Shown here piece after piece: positions 43,072 through 52,122 of a DNA stretch of 64,000 nt. The position numbers and the translations under genes were made by a program. The notes below the pieces were generated by a model that made no database searches, was not told the origin of the DNA, and saw only the letters and a program-made list of their open reading frames with translations. The stretch is from Proteobacteria bacterium ST_bin11 (GTDB lineage: Bacteria > Pseudomonadota > Gammaproteobacteria > Methylococcales > Methylomonadaceae): positions 44,129 to 108,128 of the forward strand of contig MSXO01000035.1 of NCBI GenBank assembly GCA_002083615.1, in the 5' to 3' direction. Numbering within the stretch: the stretch's first letter is position 1; every line of letters begins with the position of its first letter.

Positions 43072-43871
43072 GCCGCTTAGCGAACAAATTTGCCGAATTG
43101 AAGGCCTCGGGCCGTAAAGCCTTGATCCCATTCATAACCGCAGGCGATCCGTACCCGGAATTCACCGTCCCCTTGCTGCACGAAATGGTGGCAGCAGGGG
43201 CCGATGTGATCGAATTGGGCGTGCCGTTTTCCGATCCGATGGCCGATGGCCCGGTAATCCAACGCGCCAGCGAGCGGGCGTTATCGCACCATGTGGGTTT
43301 GCGGAAAGTATTGAGCATGGCCATAGAGTTTCGGAAAACTGATCAGAACACCCCGTTGGTATTGATGGGGTATTTGAATCCGATTGAAATAATGGGCTAT
43401 GAAGACTTTGCCAATGCCGCGCAACGCGCCGATGTGGATGGTGTGTTAACCGTCGATTTGCCGCCGGAAGAATCAGAGGCTTGTGTCCGTATGCTGCGTG
43501 ATCGCGGCATCGATCAAATTTTTTTGTTGGCACCCAACACCAATGCCGAACGGATTCAAAAAATGGATGCGGTGGGTAGCGGCTACTTATATTACGTGTC
43601 GCTGAAAGGCGTCACCGGTGCCGGACATTTGGATACCGCCGATGTCGAACAAAAATTGCAATTAATCCGCCAAAATACCGCTATGCCGGTTGGTGTCGGT
43701 TTTGGCGTGAAGGATGCCGCTACCGCGAAAACCATAGCGGCCATTGCCGACGGTGTCGTGGTGGGTAGCGCGCTGATCAGTAAAATAGAAGCAAATCTCG
43801 ATGATCCTCAGCAAGCTAAGCATGAGATCATCACCCTATTGAAATCCATGCGCGAAGCCATGGATGTATAA
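43068..43871 (+). CDS. trpA: Tryptophan synthase alpha subunit
   Basis: A 267-residue TIM barrel that releases indole from indole-3-glycerol phosphate. The catalytic Glu lies in DVIELGVPFSDPMADGP (near 49) and the catalytic Asp in DGVLTVDLPPEE (near 60 in the usual numbering is the DP of FSDP). LLAPNTNAERI, YVSLKGVTGAG and GFGVKDAATA form the rest of the phosphate site. It is coupled to trpB. Confidence 0.97.
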   Translation: MSRLANKFAELKASGRKALIPFITAGDPYPEFTVPLLHEMVAAGADVIELGVPFSDPMADGPVIQRASERALSHHVGLRKVLSMAIEFRKTDQNTPLVLMGYLNPIEIMGYEDFANAAQRADVDGVLTVDLPPEESEACVRMLRDRGIDQIFLLAPNTNAERIQKMDAVGSGYLYYVSLKGVTGAGHLDTADVEQKLQLIRQNTAMPVGVGFGVKDAATAKTIAAIADGVVVGSALISKIEANLDDPQQAKHEIITLLKSMREAMDV

Positions 43872-43895
43872 GCTTTTAAGCGGAGACTACCCCGA

Positions 43896-44840
43896 ATGAG
43901 TTGGTTTGAAAAACTGGTTCCCTCTGCCATCAGAACTGAATCCTCGCAGAAGAAAACCACCGTGCCTGAAGGCTTGTGGAATAAGTGTCCGCGTTGCGAT
44001 GCGATTTTGTTTAATGCCGAGTTAGAGAAAAATTTAAGCGTTTGTCCAAAATGCGACCACCATTTGCGCATTTCCGCGCGCAAACGGCTGAATATGTTTC
44101 TGGACGAAGACGGTCGTCAAGAAATCGGCGCGGGTTTAAAACCTAGCGATCCCTTGAAATTCAAGGACAGTAAACGTTACAAAGACCGTATCAGTCAGGC
44201 GCAAAAGCAAAGTAACGAGAACGATGCGTTGGTGGTGATGAAAGGTACCCTGCAAGGTGCGGGTATTGTCGCTGCGGCGTTTGATTTCGGTTTCATGGGC
44301 GGTTCTATGGGTTCGGTGGTTGGCGAGCGTTTTGTGCGGGGCGTAAACGAAAGTCTGCGCCTCGGCGTGCCCTTCATAGTGTTTACTGCGAGCGGTGGGG
44401 CTCGGATGCAAGAGAGTTTGTTCTCGCTGTTTCAAATGACTAAAACCAGTGCGGCCCTAACTAAACTCGCTGAAGCCGGCATCCCTTATATTTCGTTCAT
44501 GACTGACCCAACCATGGGCGGCGTTTCGGCTAGTCTGGCGATGTTGGGCGATATTAACGTGGCCGAGCCCGATGCCTTGATCGGTTTTGCCGGTCCAAGG
44601 GTGATCGAACAAACGGTGCGGGAAAAGTTGCCGGAGGGTTTTCAGCGCAGCGAATTTCTGCAGGAGCACGGCGCAATAGACATGATTATTGATCGCCGTG
44701 AGATGCGCGCTAGAATAGCTAGCATTCTGGCTATCATGTGTGCCGGACGCCCCGATGCGGACGCGACCGAAACCAGCGTGCCCAACAGTGAGCCTTTAAG
44801 CAATCAGGGTGAAAGCAATAGTCAGCAGTATCAGGAATAA
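43896..44840 (+). CDS. accD: Acetyl-CoA carboxylase carboxyltransferase beta subunit
   Basis: A 314-residue subunit that, with AccA, transfers carboxyl from biotin to acetyl-CoA to make malonyl-CoA. The N-terminal four-cysteine zinc finger (CPRCDAILF, then CPKCDHH, about 29-53) and the crotonase-type domain with FMGGSMGSVVGE, TASGGARMQE and DPTMGGVSAS are present. A low-complexity tail of about 25 polar residues follows the fold. GGAG at 43882 precedes the ATG. Confidence 0.97.
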   Translation: MSWFEKLVPSAIRTESSQKKTTVPEGLWNKCPRCDAILFNAELEKNLSVCPKCDHHLRISARKRLNMFLDEDGRQEIGAGLKPSDPLKFKDSKRYKDRISQAQKQSNENDALVVMKGTLQGAGIVAAAFDFGFMGGSMGSVVGERFVRGVNESLRLGVPFIVFTASGGARMQESLFSLFQMTKTSAALTKLAEAGIPYISFMTDPTMGGVSASLAMLGDINVAEPDALIGFAGPRVIEQTVREKLPEGFQRSEFLQEHGAIDMIIDRREMRARIASILAIMCAGRPDADATETSVPNSEPLSNQGESNSQQYQE

Positions 44841-44851
44841 ATCCGGTCGAA

Positions 44852-46117
44852 ATGACACGTTTTGAGTCGCTGCATGCCTGGTTGGATTGGCAGGAGAAAC
44901 TGCACCCTCGGCCTATCGATCTGGGTTTGGCGCGGGTCGCGGGAGTTTATCGGCAGCTTAATCCCAAGCAAAAAAAACCGCCGACCATCACGGTTGCCGG
45001 TACGAATGGCAAGGGGTCCTGTGTAGCCTTTCTCGAAGCGATGTATCGCTCCGCCGGCTATCGGGTTGGCGCTTACACATCGCCGCATATTTTGCGATAT
45101 AACGAACGGATTCGTATTGATGGCGTACCTGTTGAGGATGCGTTAATTTGCGAGGCGTTTACCCGCATCGATGCGGCGCGCGGCGACACCAGTTTGAGCT
45201 ATTTCGAGTTTGGTACCTTGGCCGCTTTGAGTATTTTTGCCGATGCCGATTTGGATATACAGTTGCTGGAAGTTGGCTTGGGCGGCCGACTGGATGCAGT
45301 GAATATAGTCGATCCCGATGCCGCTGTGGTGACCACCATAGCCCTCGATCATGTGGACTGGCTGGGGCACACCGAAGACGCCATCGGACGGGAAAAAGCC
45401 GGTATTTTCAGGCGAGGTGTGGCGGCAATAGTCGGCGATCAGCAAGCGCCCCGCTCCGTCATCGAAACCGCGGAGCAAGTGGGCGCGGTAGTGCGGCAAA
45501 TGGGCAACGCATTCACCTATCGTAAACAGTTGAATAACTGGGAATGGCGTTGTGCGGAGACGGAAATTCGTCAGTTGCCATCGCCGGCGTTTAAGGGCGA
45601 GCACCAGTACAGAAACGCGTCGGCTGCGATTATGGCCATAAACGCTCTACAGCCATTATTGGCCGTCAGTGACGACGCGATTCGGCAAGGTGTCCACAGT
45701 GCGCAGTTGCGGGGGCGTTTTCAGTTGATTGCCGGCGAGCCGAGAATTTTGCTCGATGTAGGGCATAACCCGCAGGCGGTGCAAACCTTAATCGACTATT
45801 TGCATGAATATTTCCCCGAGATCAGAATTCACGCAGTTTTTGCGATGATGCGCGACAAAGATATTGCCGGCGTATTGAATATGATGCGGGATAAGGTGGC
45901 CTATTGGTACTTGGCGCCACTGGTTAATCCTCGCGCTGCAAGTCCGGATATGTTAGAAACCATCTTTCAGCAACAAGGCCTGGACAATGTCCGTAGCGGT
46001 TTTGCCGATTTTACTGAGGCATTTCAAGCGGCCCGACAAAATGTCAGGCAAGACGAGTTGCTTTTGATTTTTGGTTCTTTTTTTCTAGTTTCAGAATATT
46101 TATCGAAGTTTTCTTAG
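44852..46117 (+). CDS. folC: Dihydrofolate synthase / folylpolyglutamate synthase
   Basis: A 421-residue Mur-ligase-fold enzyme that adds glutamate to dihydropteroate and folates. The P-loop reads VAGTNGKGS (near 48-56), followed by GAYTSPHILRYNERI, a Glu/His metal region EVGLGGRLDAVN and DHVDWLGHT. The C-terminal ligase domain carries LLDVGHNPQAV. The accD-folC order is widely conserved; the gap is 11 bases. Confidence 0.96.
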   Translation: MTRFESLHAWLDWQEKLHPRPIDLGLARVAGVYRQLNPKQKKPPTITVAGTNGKGSCVAFLEAMYRSAGYRVGAYTSPHILRYNERIRIDGVPVEDALICEAFTRIDAARGDTSLSYFEFGTLAALSIFADADLDIQLLEVGLGGRLDAVNIVDPDAAVVTTIALDHVDWLGHTEDAIGREKAGIFRRGVAAIVGDQQAPRSVIETAEQVGAVVRQMGNAFTYRKQLNNWEWRCAETEIRQLPSPAFKGEHQYRNASAAIMAINALQPLLAVSDDAIRQGVHSAQLRGRFQLIAGEPRILLDVGHNPQAVQTLIDYLHEYFPEIRIHAVFAMMRDKDIAGVLNMMRDKVAYWYLAPLVNPRAASPDMLETIFQQQGLDNVRSGFADFTEAFQAARQNVRQDELLLIFGSFFLVSEYLSKFS

Positions 46118-46128
46118 AGGTGACAAGA

Positions 46129-46965
46129 ATGGATCAAGAGTTAAAGCAGCGATTGATTGGTGCGGCGGTGATTACCGCGTTGGCGGCGATTTTCGTGCCT
46201 ATGTTATTCGACGACCCCATCGACGAAACCGGTAAAAGTATCAATGAATTGAAAATCCCCGAGCTACCCGCGAAGGCTCAGGACGTAGAAATTATGCCTC
46301 TACCTGAAAAAGTTGAGGAGGTTGCGGAAAACCTGCCAGCGGCTAACCCACCCAAGCAGGAGGTGAAAGTGCTAGAAGAAGGCGAGTCCGAAGCCGAATT
46401 GGAAGCACCTAAGCCACAAGTTAAGTTATCCGCCAAGGACACGGTGCCGCTGAAGCCAAGTCTTCCGGCTGCCAAAGCGGCAGCACCAGCGGCTACAGCA
46501 TCGCAACTTGATGAGGAACCCGCAGAGGCCGAAGATGTGCCGCCGGTAGTCAGCAAACCGAGCAAGTTGCCGGCTCCTGCCGTTCAACCTTTGCAAGCGG
46601 TTAGCCCAGCGCCGAAAGTTTTAAAGCCGGTCAATAAACTGCCTCAACCCAAAGTAGAGGCGGTTGCAACGCCTGCGCCGCCAGCCGTAGTTGCCCCCAC
46701 CACGAAAGCTCTAACTGCTTCTGCCGAAGACAGCAACCGCTGGTATTTGCAAGTGGGTACCTTCAGTCAGAAGCCTAACGCAGTCAGTTTGCAAGATAAC
46801 TTGAAGCAGCAAGGTTTTGCCGCTTCAGTCAAAGAGGTTGCCAGCGATAAAGGTACCGTGTTCAAAGTGCGGATTGGGCCTATCGTCGATAAAGTCAAGG
46901 CCCAGGCTGTGAAGGCCAAACTGGCGCAAATTAACGTCAATAGTTTTGTTTCTGCGGACGAATGA
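46129..46965 (+). CDS. SPOR-domain cell-division protein (DedD-like)
   Basis: A 278-residue protein with a short cytoplasmic start, one membrane helix (about 9-27), a long Pro/Ala/Glu-rich periplasmic linker and a C-terminal SPOR domain (about 205-278: WYLQVGTFSQKPNAVSL to KVRIGPIVDKVKAQ). SPOR domains bind denuded glycan strands at the division septum. The ATG at 46129 is well spaced from GAGGTG; the GTG at 46120 lies within that site. Position between folC and cvpA matches dedD. Confidence 0.9.
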   Translation: MDQELKQRLIGAAVITALAAIFVPMLFDDPIDETGKSINELKIPELPAKAQDVEIMPLPEKVEEVAENLPAANPPKQEVKVLEEGESEAELEAPKPQVKLSAKDTVPLKPSLPAAKAAAPAATASQLDEEPAEAEDVPPVVSKPSKLPAPAVQPLQAVSPAPKVLKPVNKLPQPKVEAVATPAPPAVVAPTTKALTASAEDSNRWYLQVGTFSQKPNAVSLQDNLKQQGFAASVKEVASDKGTVFKVRIGPIVDKVKAQAVKAKLAQINVNSFVSADE

Positions 46966-46998
46966 ATTGACGTATTGCTTGGATTAGCCTGATAGACC

Positions 46999-47517
46999 AT
47001 GCTGGATTTTGTGCCTTGGACCAAGCTCCTATGGGTGGATTACGTGATTATCTCGATTATCGGGATTTCGGCGATAATGGGGCTGATGCGCGGCTTCATC
47101 AAAGAAGCCTTTGCACTGGTACTTTGGATGGTCGCGGTTTGGATAGCTATACAGTATTGCCGAGATCTAGCGGTATTGCTGCAAGCGACTATCAGCTATC
47201 CGTCCGCCAGAATTGCCGCCGCGTTTGCTTTATTGTTTTTCGCCACCTTAATATTGGGCAGTTTAATCAGCTTTTTGCTGAGTCAGTTGATAGAAAAAAC
47301 CGGTTTGACCGGTAGTGATCGTTTGCTGGGTATGTTGTTCGGTATTGCCCGGGGGGCGGTACTGGTTTCTATATTGGTGATGCTGGCCGGTTTAACGCCG
47401 TTGCCGGAAGATCCCTGGTGGAAACAATCCCTTCTCATCCCTCCGTTCCAAGCTATGGCTGTGTGGTTAAAAACGCACACCCCGACTGGTTTGGCGGATT
47501 ACATCCATTATCGATAA
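46999..47517 (+). CDS. cvpA: CvpA family membrane protein
   Basis: A 172-residue inner-membrane protein with four helices. WVDYVIISIIGISAIMGLMRGFIKEAFAL at the start and DRLLGMLFGIARGAVLVSI near the middle are the conserved CvpA segments (the full motif runs about 13-41 and 108-126). CvpA was named for colicin V production and is linked to envelope integrity; its molecular activity is not known. It precedes purF, as in most Gammaproteobacteria. Confidence 0.94.
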   Translation: MLDFVPWTKLLWVDYVIISIIGISAIMGLMRGFIKEAFALVLWMVAVWIAIQYCRDLAVLLQATISYPSARIAAAFALLFFATLILGSLISFLLSQLIEKTGLTGSDRLLGMLFGIARGAVLVSILVMLAGLTPLPEDPWWKQSLLIPPFQAMAVWLKTHTPTGLADYIHYR

Positions 47518-47529
47518 CTCGGATCTACT

Positions 47530-49038
47530 ATGTGTGGTATTGCCGCTATTGTTTCCAATCAAAGTGTTAATCAGGATTTGTACGACGCCCTGACAGTACT
47601 CCAACATCGCGGCCAGGATGCTGCCGGTATAGTTACTTGTGATGGCAGTCGTTTGCACTTGCGCAAAGATAATGGTTTGGCGCGGGATGTATTTTCCAGC
47701 AAGCAAATGATGAAATTAAAAGGCAATATGGGTATCGCTCATGTGCGTTATCCCACCGCGGGCTGTACCAGTTCGGCGGAAGCCCAGCCTTTTTATGTCA
47801 ATTCGCCGTTCGGCTTGACGCTGGCGCACAACGGCAATTTGACTAACACCGAAGAACTGAAATATCAGGTGTTCATGGATGATCAACGCCACATCAATAC
47901 CGATTCTGATTCGGAAGTGTTGTTGAACGTCTTTGCCCATGAGTTGGCGCAATTCGGCAAGCTGAAATTGACCGTGGACGATGTGTTTCAAGCGGTCCGT
48001 GCGGTGCATAAACGTATCCGTGGCGCCTACGCGGTAGTAGTGATGATCGCAGGGTTCGGCGTATTGGGCTTCCGTGACCCGCACGGTATTCGGCCCATCG
48101 TGTTTGGACAACGCAAAACCGAGGATGGCACCGATTACATGATCGCTTCGGAAAGCGTGGCGCTGGATGTGCTGGATTTTCAGTTGATTCGCGACATTGA
48201 GCCGGGCGAGGCCGTGTTTATCGAAGCAGACGGCCAGCTACATACTCAGCAATGCACAGAATTAGTCGATCACTGTCCGTGCATATTTGAATATGTCTAT
48301 TTTGCACGACCGGATTCGATTATCGACAATATTTCGGTGTACAAAGCCAGAATGCGGATGGGGCGAAAACTGGCCGAAAAAATTCAACGGGAGTGGCCGG
48401 ATCATGACATCGACGTGGTCATTCCGATTCCCGATACCAGTCGCACCGCCGCTTCACAGATTGCTCACGACCTGGGCGTGAAGTTTCGCGAAGGGTTTAT
48501 GAAAAACCGCTATATCGGCCGGACTTTCATCATGCCCGGGCAAAAAATGCGCAAAAAGTCGGTCAAGCAAAAGCTCAATGCCATCTCGCTGGAATTCGAC
48601 GGCAAGAACGTGTTGCTGGTGGACGATTCCATTGTCCGCGGCACGACCTCTGAACAGATTATCCAGATGGCCCGCGATGCCGGCGCCAATAAGGTGTATT
48701 TTGCGTCTGCGGCGCCACCGGTACGTTATCCCAATGTATACGGGATCGATATGCCGGCAGCGCATGAATTAATCGCGCATGATCGTTCCGAAGATGAGAT
48801 TTGCCGAGCTTTGGGTGCCGACAAGCTTATTTATCAAGACTTGCACGATTTGATTGAGGCGGTCGGCAGAGGTAATCCGGGCATTAAACATTTCGATACC
48901 TCATGCTTCAGTCATGATTACATTACAGGCGATATTGACGATGCTTATCTGGCGCGCATAGAAGCCTTGCGCAATGACAATGCGCAGGAGATGCGCAACA
49001 GCAGCAGCTTTATCATAGAGATGCAAGTTGCAAAGTAA
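47530..49038 (+). CDS. purF: Amidophosphoribosyltransferase
   Basis: A 502-residue enzyme making phosphoribosylamine, the first step of purine synthesis. The N-terminal nucleophile Cys2 (MCGIAAIVS) marks the glutaminase domain; HVRYPTAGC and AHNGNLTN follow. The phosphoribosyltransferase domain has the PRPP motif VLLVDDSIVRGTTSEQI (about 361-377). Length is standard and there is no iron-sulfur propeptide. Confidence 0.98.
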   Translation: MCGIAAIVSNQSVNQDLYDALTVLQHRGQDAAGIVTCDGSRLHLRKDNGLARDVFSSKQMMKLKGNMGIAHVRYPTAGCTSSAEAQPFYVNSPFGLTLAHNGNLTNTEELKYQVFMDDQRHINTDSDSEVLLNVFAHELAQFGKLKLTVDDVFQAVRAVHKRIRGAYAVVVMIAGFGVLGFRDPHGIRPIVFGQRKTEDGTDYMIASESVALDVLDFQLIRDIEPGEAVFIEADGQLHTQQCTELVDHCPCIFEYVYFARPDSIIDNISVYKARMRMGRKLAEKIQREWPDHDIDVVIPIPDTSRTAASQIAHDLGVKFREGFMKNRYIGRTFIMPGQKMRKKSVKQKLNAISLEFDGKNVLLVDDSIVRGTTSEQIIQMARDAGANKVYFASAAPPVRYPNVYGIDMPAAHELIAHDRSEDEICRALGADKLIYQDLHDLIEAVGRGNPGIKHFDTSCFSHDYITGDIDDAYLARIEALRNDNAQEMRNSSSFIIEMQVAK

Positions 49039-49049
49039 CAGGACGCAAG

Positions 49050-50240
49050 ATGAGTGAATTTGATTGGCAGGACTATGCCCAGGAGACCCAAGCCATCCGT
49101 ACCGGGCATAAACGTACTCATGAAGACGAACATAGCATTCCGATTTTCGCCACCTCCAGCTATGTCTTCAAATCGGCGGAAGAAGCCGCATTGCGGTTTA
49201 CCGGCAAGCAGCCCGGTAATATCTACTCGCGATTTACCAACCCGACCGTCAGCGCGTTTCAGGAGCGATTAGCCTATTTGGAGAATGGTGAGCGTTGTCT
49301 GGCGTTTGCGTCGGGCATGGCCGCCATCTTGGCGGTGGGTATGGCTTTACTGAAGGCAGGCGACCATGTGGTCTGTTCGCGTAGCGTGTTCGGCAATACG
49401 GTACTGATATTTCAGAATTATTTCGGCAAGTTTGGGGTCGAGGCCGATTTCGTTAGTCTGACCGAGCCGGCGGCCTGGGAAGCGGCGATTAAGCCTAACA
49501 CACGCTTTTTATTTCTGGAAACGCCCTCCAATCCTTTAATCGAAATTGCCGATATTCGCGCGTTGGCGGACATTGCCCATCGGCACGGGGTGTTGTTAGT
49601 GGTCGATAATGTGTTCTGCACGCCGATCTTGCAGCAGCCATTGACTTTGGGCGCTGATTTGGTGGTCCATTCCACCACCAAATACATCGATGGTCAGGGA
49701 CGCTGCGTTGGCGGTGCCGTGGTAGGTAACGAAGAGTTGATGGAAAAATACGTGTATCCCTATCTGCGGACCGGCGGGGCGACAATGAGCCCGTTCAATG
49801 CCTGGGTGTTTTTGGGCGGTCTTGAAACCCTAGCGCTGCGTATGAAAGCGCATTGTGATAATGCGTTCGAACTGGCCAAATGGCTAGAGCAACAACCAGC
49901 GGTGGCTAAAGTCCATTATCCGGGTTTGGTCTCGCATGCCCAGCATGAGTTGGCTAAGCGTCAGCAGACCCATTTTGGCGCTGTGGTCAGTTTTGAGCTG
50001 CAAGGTGGTAAGGAGCATGCTTGGCGGCTGATTGATTCAACCCGCATGCTATCCATCACCGCTAATCTGGGTGATGTCAAAACCACCATCACCCACCCCG
50101 CAACCACTACCCATGGCCGTTTGACCCCGGAAGCGCGAGCCGACGCCGGCATTAAAGACAGCTTGGTGAGGATTTCGGTGGGTTTAGAAAATATCGACGA
50201 TATCAAGGCCGATTTGCTTAACGGATTGACGCATTACTAA
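49050..50240 (+). CDS. metZ: O-succinylhomoserine sulfhydrylase
   Basis: A 396-residue PLP enzyme of the Cys/Met metabolism family that makes homocysteine from O-succinylhomoserine and sulfide. The PLP lysine is in HSTTKYIDGQGRCVGG (near 210); the DGQGR sequence is characteristic of MetZ. ETPSNPLIEIADI and the C-terminal TTTHGRLTPEARADAGI also fit. It follows purF by 11 bases and ends the cluster. It would use sulfide directly. Confidence 0.95.
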   Translation: MSEFDWQDYAQETQAIRTGHKRTHEDEHSIPIFATSSYVFKSAEEAALRFTGKQPGNIYSRFTNPTVSAFQERLAYLENGERCLAFASGMAAILAVGMALLKAGDHVVCSRSVFGNTVLIFQNYFGKFGVEADFVSLTEPAAWEAAIKPNTRFLFLETPSNPLIEIADIRALADIAHRHGVLLVVDNVFCTPILQQPLTLGADLVVHSTTKYIDGQGRCVGGAVVGNEELMEKYVYPYLRTGGATMSPFNAWVFLGGLETLALRMKAHCDNAFELAKWLEQQPAVAKVHYPGLVSHAQHELAKRQQTHFGAVVSFELQGGKEHAWRLIDSTRMLSITANLGDVKTTITHPATTTHGRLTPEARADAGIKDSLVRISVGLENIDDIKADLLNGLTHY

Positions 50241-50326
50241 CGCGTTTAGCAGGTAAAGCCTGCCGTCGTGCGACGTAAATTAAAAATTAAGCTATCTTTG
50301 ACCGACGTTATAGAGAGATTGCGATC

Positions 50327-50905
50327 ATGTTTCAGGATAGAAAAGAATACCGAAAGAACTTTAACGCGGAAGGGCAACTATTCGTGGGAGGGGAGACCCT
50401 ACAACTCAATTGCTACGATGTGTCGTTGAAAGGTGCGATGGTGGAAGTTAGTCCTGGTGATTTGCTAACCACGATCCAGGATTTTGAAGCATTACTGAAC
50501 GAAGATCGACAGGCGGAAATTTTTGTTGCGGAATTGATGTTGGCCGGCGAGGTCGACATTGTGTGGGTGAAACGTGAACGTAACCGCATCATGATGGGCT
50601 TGGAGTTTCGCGATGTCGTGCATAATGCCCACAAACTCTGGCGCAAGCGGCGCGGGTACCGCAAACCGGAGGCCTTTAAAGCAGAACTTTTCATCGACAA
50701 AGAGCGTTTCAGCGTGGAAGGTGTGAATCGTTCGGTGGAGGGTATGTGTCTGAAGCTGGCGGGTAATCATCCGTGCATTAAAGTTAACGCACCGGTCAAG
50801 TTGTTGGTTGCAGAGCTCGGATTGAGCGCATTGGGTAAAGTGATTTGGGTCGAAAGCAATGAACTGCTCACCAGAATGGGTCTGCAGTTGGTCGTCGTCA
50901 AGTAA
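50327..50905 (+). CDS. Tandem PilZ-domain protein
   Basis: A 192-residue cytoplasmic protein. The first half has both c-di-GMP-binding motifs of PilZ: RKEYR (5-9) and DVSLKG (31-36). The second half repeats the layout, with RRGYR (107-111) and NRSVEG (133-138), Asn replacing the Asp, and both halves end in a similar strand (IVWVKRERNRIMMGLEF; VIWVESNELLTRMGLQL). One functional and one altered site are likely. Partner and output are unknown. It has its own spacing from metZ (86 bases). Confidence 0.85.
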   Translation: MFQDRKEYRKNFNAEGQLFVGGETLQLNCYDVSLKGAMVEVSPGDLLTTIQDFEALLNEDRQAEIFVAELMLAGEVDIVWVKRERNRIMMGLEFRDVVHNAHKLWRKRRGYRKPEAFKAELFIDKERFSVEGVNRSVEGMCLKLAGNHPCIKVNAPVKLLVAELGLSALGKVIWVESNELLTRMGLQLVVVK

Positions 50906-51122
50906 GGCACGAATACCCTGGTTAGCGTAGCCAACGCAGGCGAAATGGATGTTGCGGCTGGGGTGGAACAGCCGATGCACTGCTACCCGGTGGGCCTATG
51001 CCGGCATTGAATAAATCTGACAGCGTAGCGTTAATCTAACACAAGCACCTCAGTCTGCATGATCGGGACCAGGGTGTCATACGGTAACAAATGAAAGTCA
51101 CTTACAGCGATTGTTGATCGTT

Positions 51123-51377
51123 TCAAGCGTTTAATAACGGATCCAACTCGTGGTTCATATCCAAAGCATGTAAATCGTCAAAACCGCCGATGTGCCGTTC
51201 GCCGATGTAGATTTGCGGTACAGTGCGCCGCTTGGTTTTTTCCATCATTTGTTCGCGTAGCCCTGGCTGAGCATCGACATTGATTTCGGTATAGCCAACA
51301 CCTTTTCGATCAAATAGTTTTTTAGCCATGGTGCAGTATGGGCAGAGTTTTGCTGTGTATATGATAATTTCTGGCAT
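51123..51377 (-). CDS. grxC: Glutaredoxin 3
   Basis: An 84-residue dithiol glutaredoxin with active site CPYC (12-15), the cis-proline in TVPQIYIG and the glutathione-binding GGFDDL. It reduces disulfides and glutathione mixed disulfides in the cytoplasm using GSH. Length and motifs are typical of GrxC. The 217-base gap between it and the PilZ gene holds no gene that I can see. Confidence 0.95.
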   Translation of the reverse strand: MPEIIIYTAKLCPYCTMAKKLFDRKGVGYTEINVDAQPGLREQMMEKTKRRTVPQIYIGERHIGGFDDLHALDMNHELDPLLNA

Positions 51378-51414
51378 GAGAGAAAATTAATAAATGCTGA
51401 TGAATGAAGGTACT

Positions 51415-52077
51415 CTAAAGCCGCGCCTGGTTTTGCTCAATAGCAATGGCTTTGGCGAATTGCTCGATCAATAGTTGGGAGGCTTCGCATAAAGTCCTGC
51501 CAAATGCCACAATCCCGTCTTCGTGGCCGAGCATGCTGAATATTCCCGCGTGTTGTAGCCTACCCGAGTCAAACAGCCTAGCGACTGCTCTCGCCATTTC
51601 CGGGGTCCCGTAAGGTACGTTTTCAGACGTATAAGCTAGTGCAAGCCTGTCGCTATGCAGCCACAATTCTGTGCAGTGAACGTGCACTACGGCGCAGATA
51701 GAAGGGGGTTGCCGATAAACGCTGGCGTGGGTGAGCGCTTCTGAGGACGGTTGCGATATACCACGAGACTGGATCGCATTGGCTTCTGGTGATGCGCTGG
51801 TGATCAGTGCAAAGTGTTGTTTGTTAAGCACCGGTAAATGTCCGGTTTGAGTACCGGAGATTAAAAACCCTTGCTCCCCGGGAACCAGGCGTCTACTAAT
51901 GTTGCCGAAGCCCAGTCCACCATACTTTTCGGGGATTTGACCCACCAGCCGCAAACGGTAAAACAGACTGCGCCAGGCATTGAGTTCGCTGATATAGAGC
52001 TGAGCGCCTAACTCGGCATACTGATGTTCTAGGCGGTATTTAATAACACCTTCCAATTCACTCAACCTGTTTTCCAT
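51415..52077 (-). CDS. Class II aldolase/adducin family protein
   Basis: A 220-residue class II aldolase-type protein. The fold motifs GFGNISRR, ISGTQTG and SSEALTHASVYRQ are clear. Zinc ligands are His in VVHVHCTELW and a later His in SMLGHEDGI. It may be an aldolase, epimerase or dehydratase; the substrate cannot be read from sequence. It lies upstream of grxC on the same strand and is divergent from the channel gene, with 45 bases between starts. Confidence 0.85.
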   Translation of the reverse strand: MENRLSELEGVIKYRLEHQYAELGAQLYISELNAWRSLFYRLRLVGQIPEKYGGLGFGNISRRLVPGEQGFLISGTQTGHLPVLNKQHFALITSASPEANAIQSRGISQPSSEALTHASVYRQPPSICAVVHVHCTELWLHSDRLALAYTSENVPYGTPEMARAVARLFDSGRLQHAGIFSMLGHEDGIVAFGRTLCEASQLLIEQFAKAIAIEQNQARL

Positions 52078-52122
52078 TCTTATAATGAGTCCATTAGTTT
52101 TGTTTTGTTATCTAGCCAACGC

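Noticed and set aside
50241..50275. Terminator after metZ
   Set aside because: Two tiny hairpins (GCAGG/CCTGC and CGTCG/CGACG) lack a T-run, so they are too weak to list.
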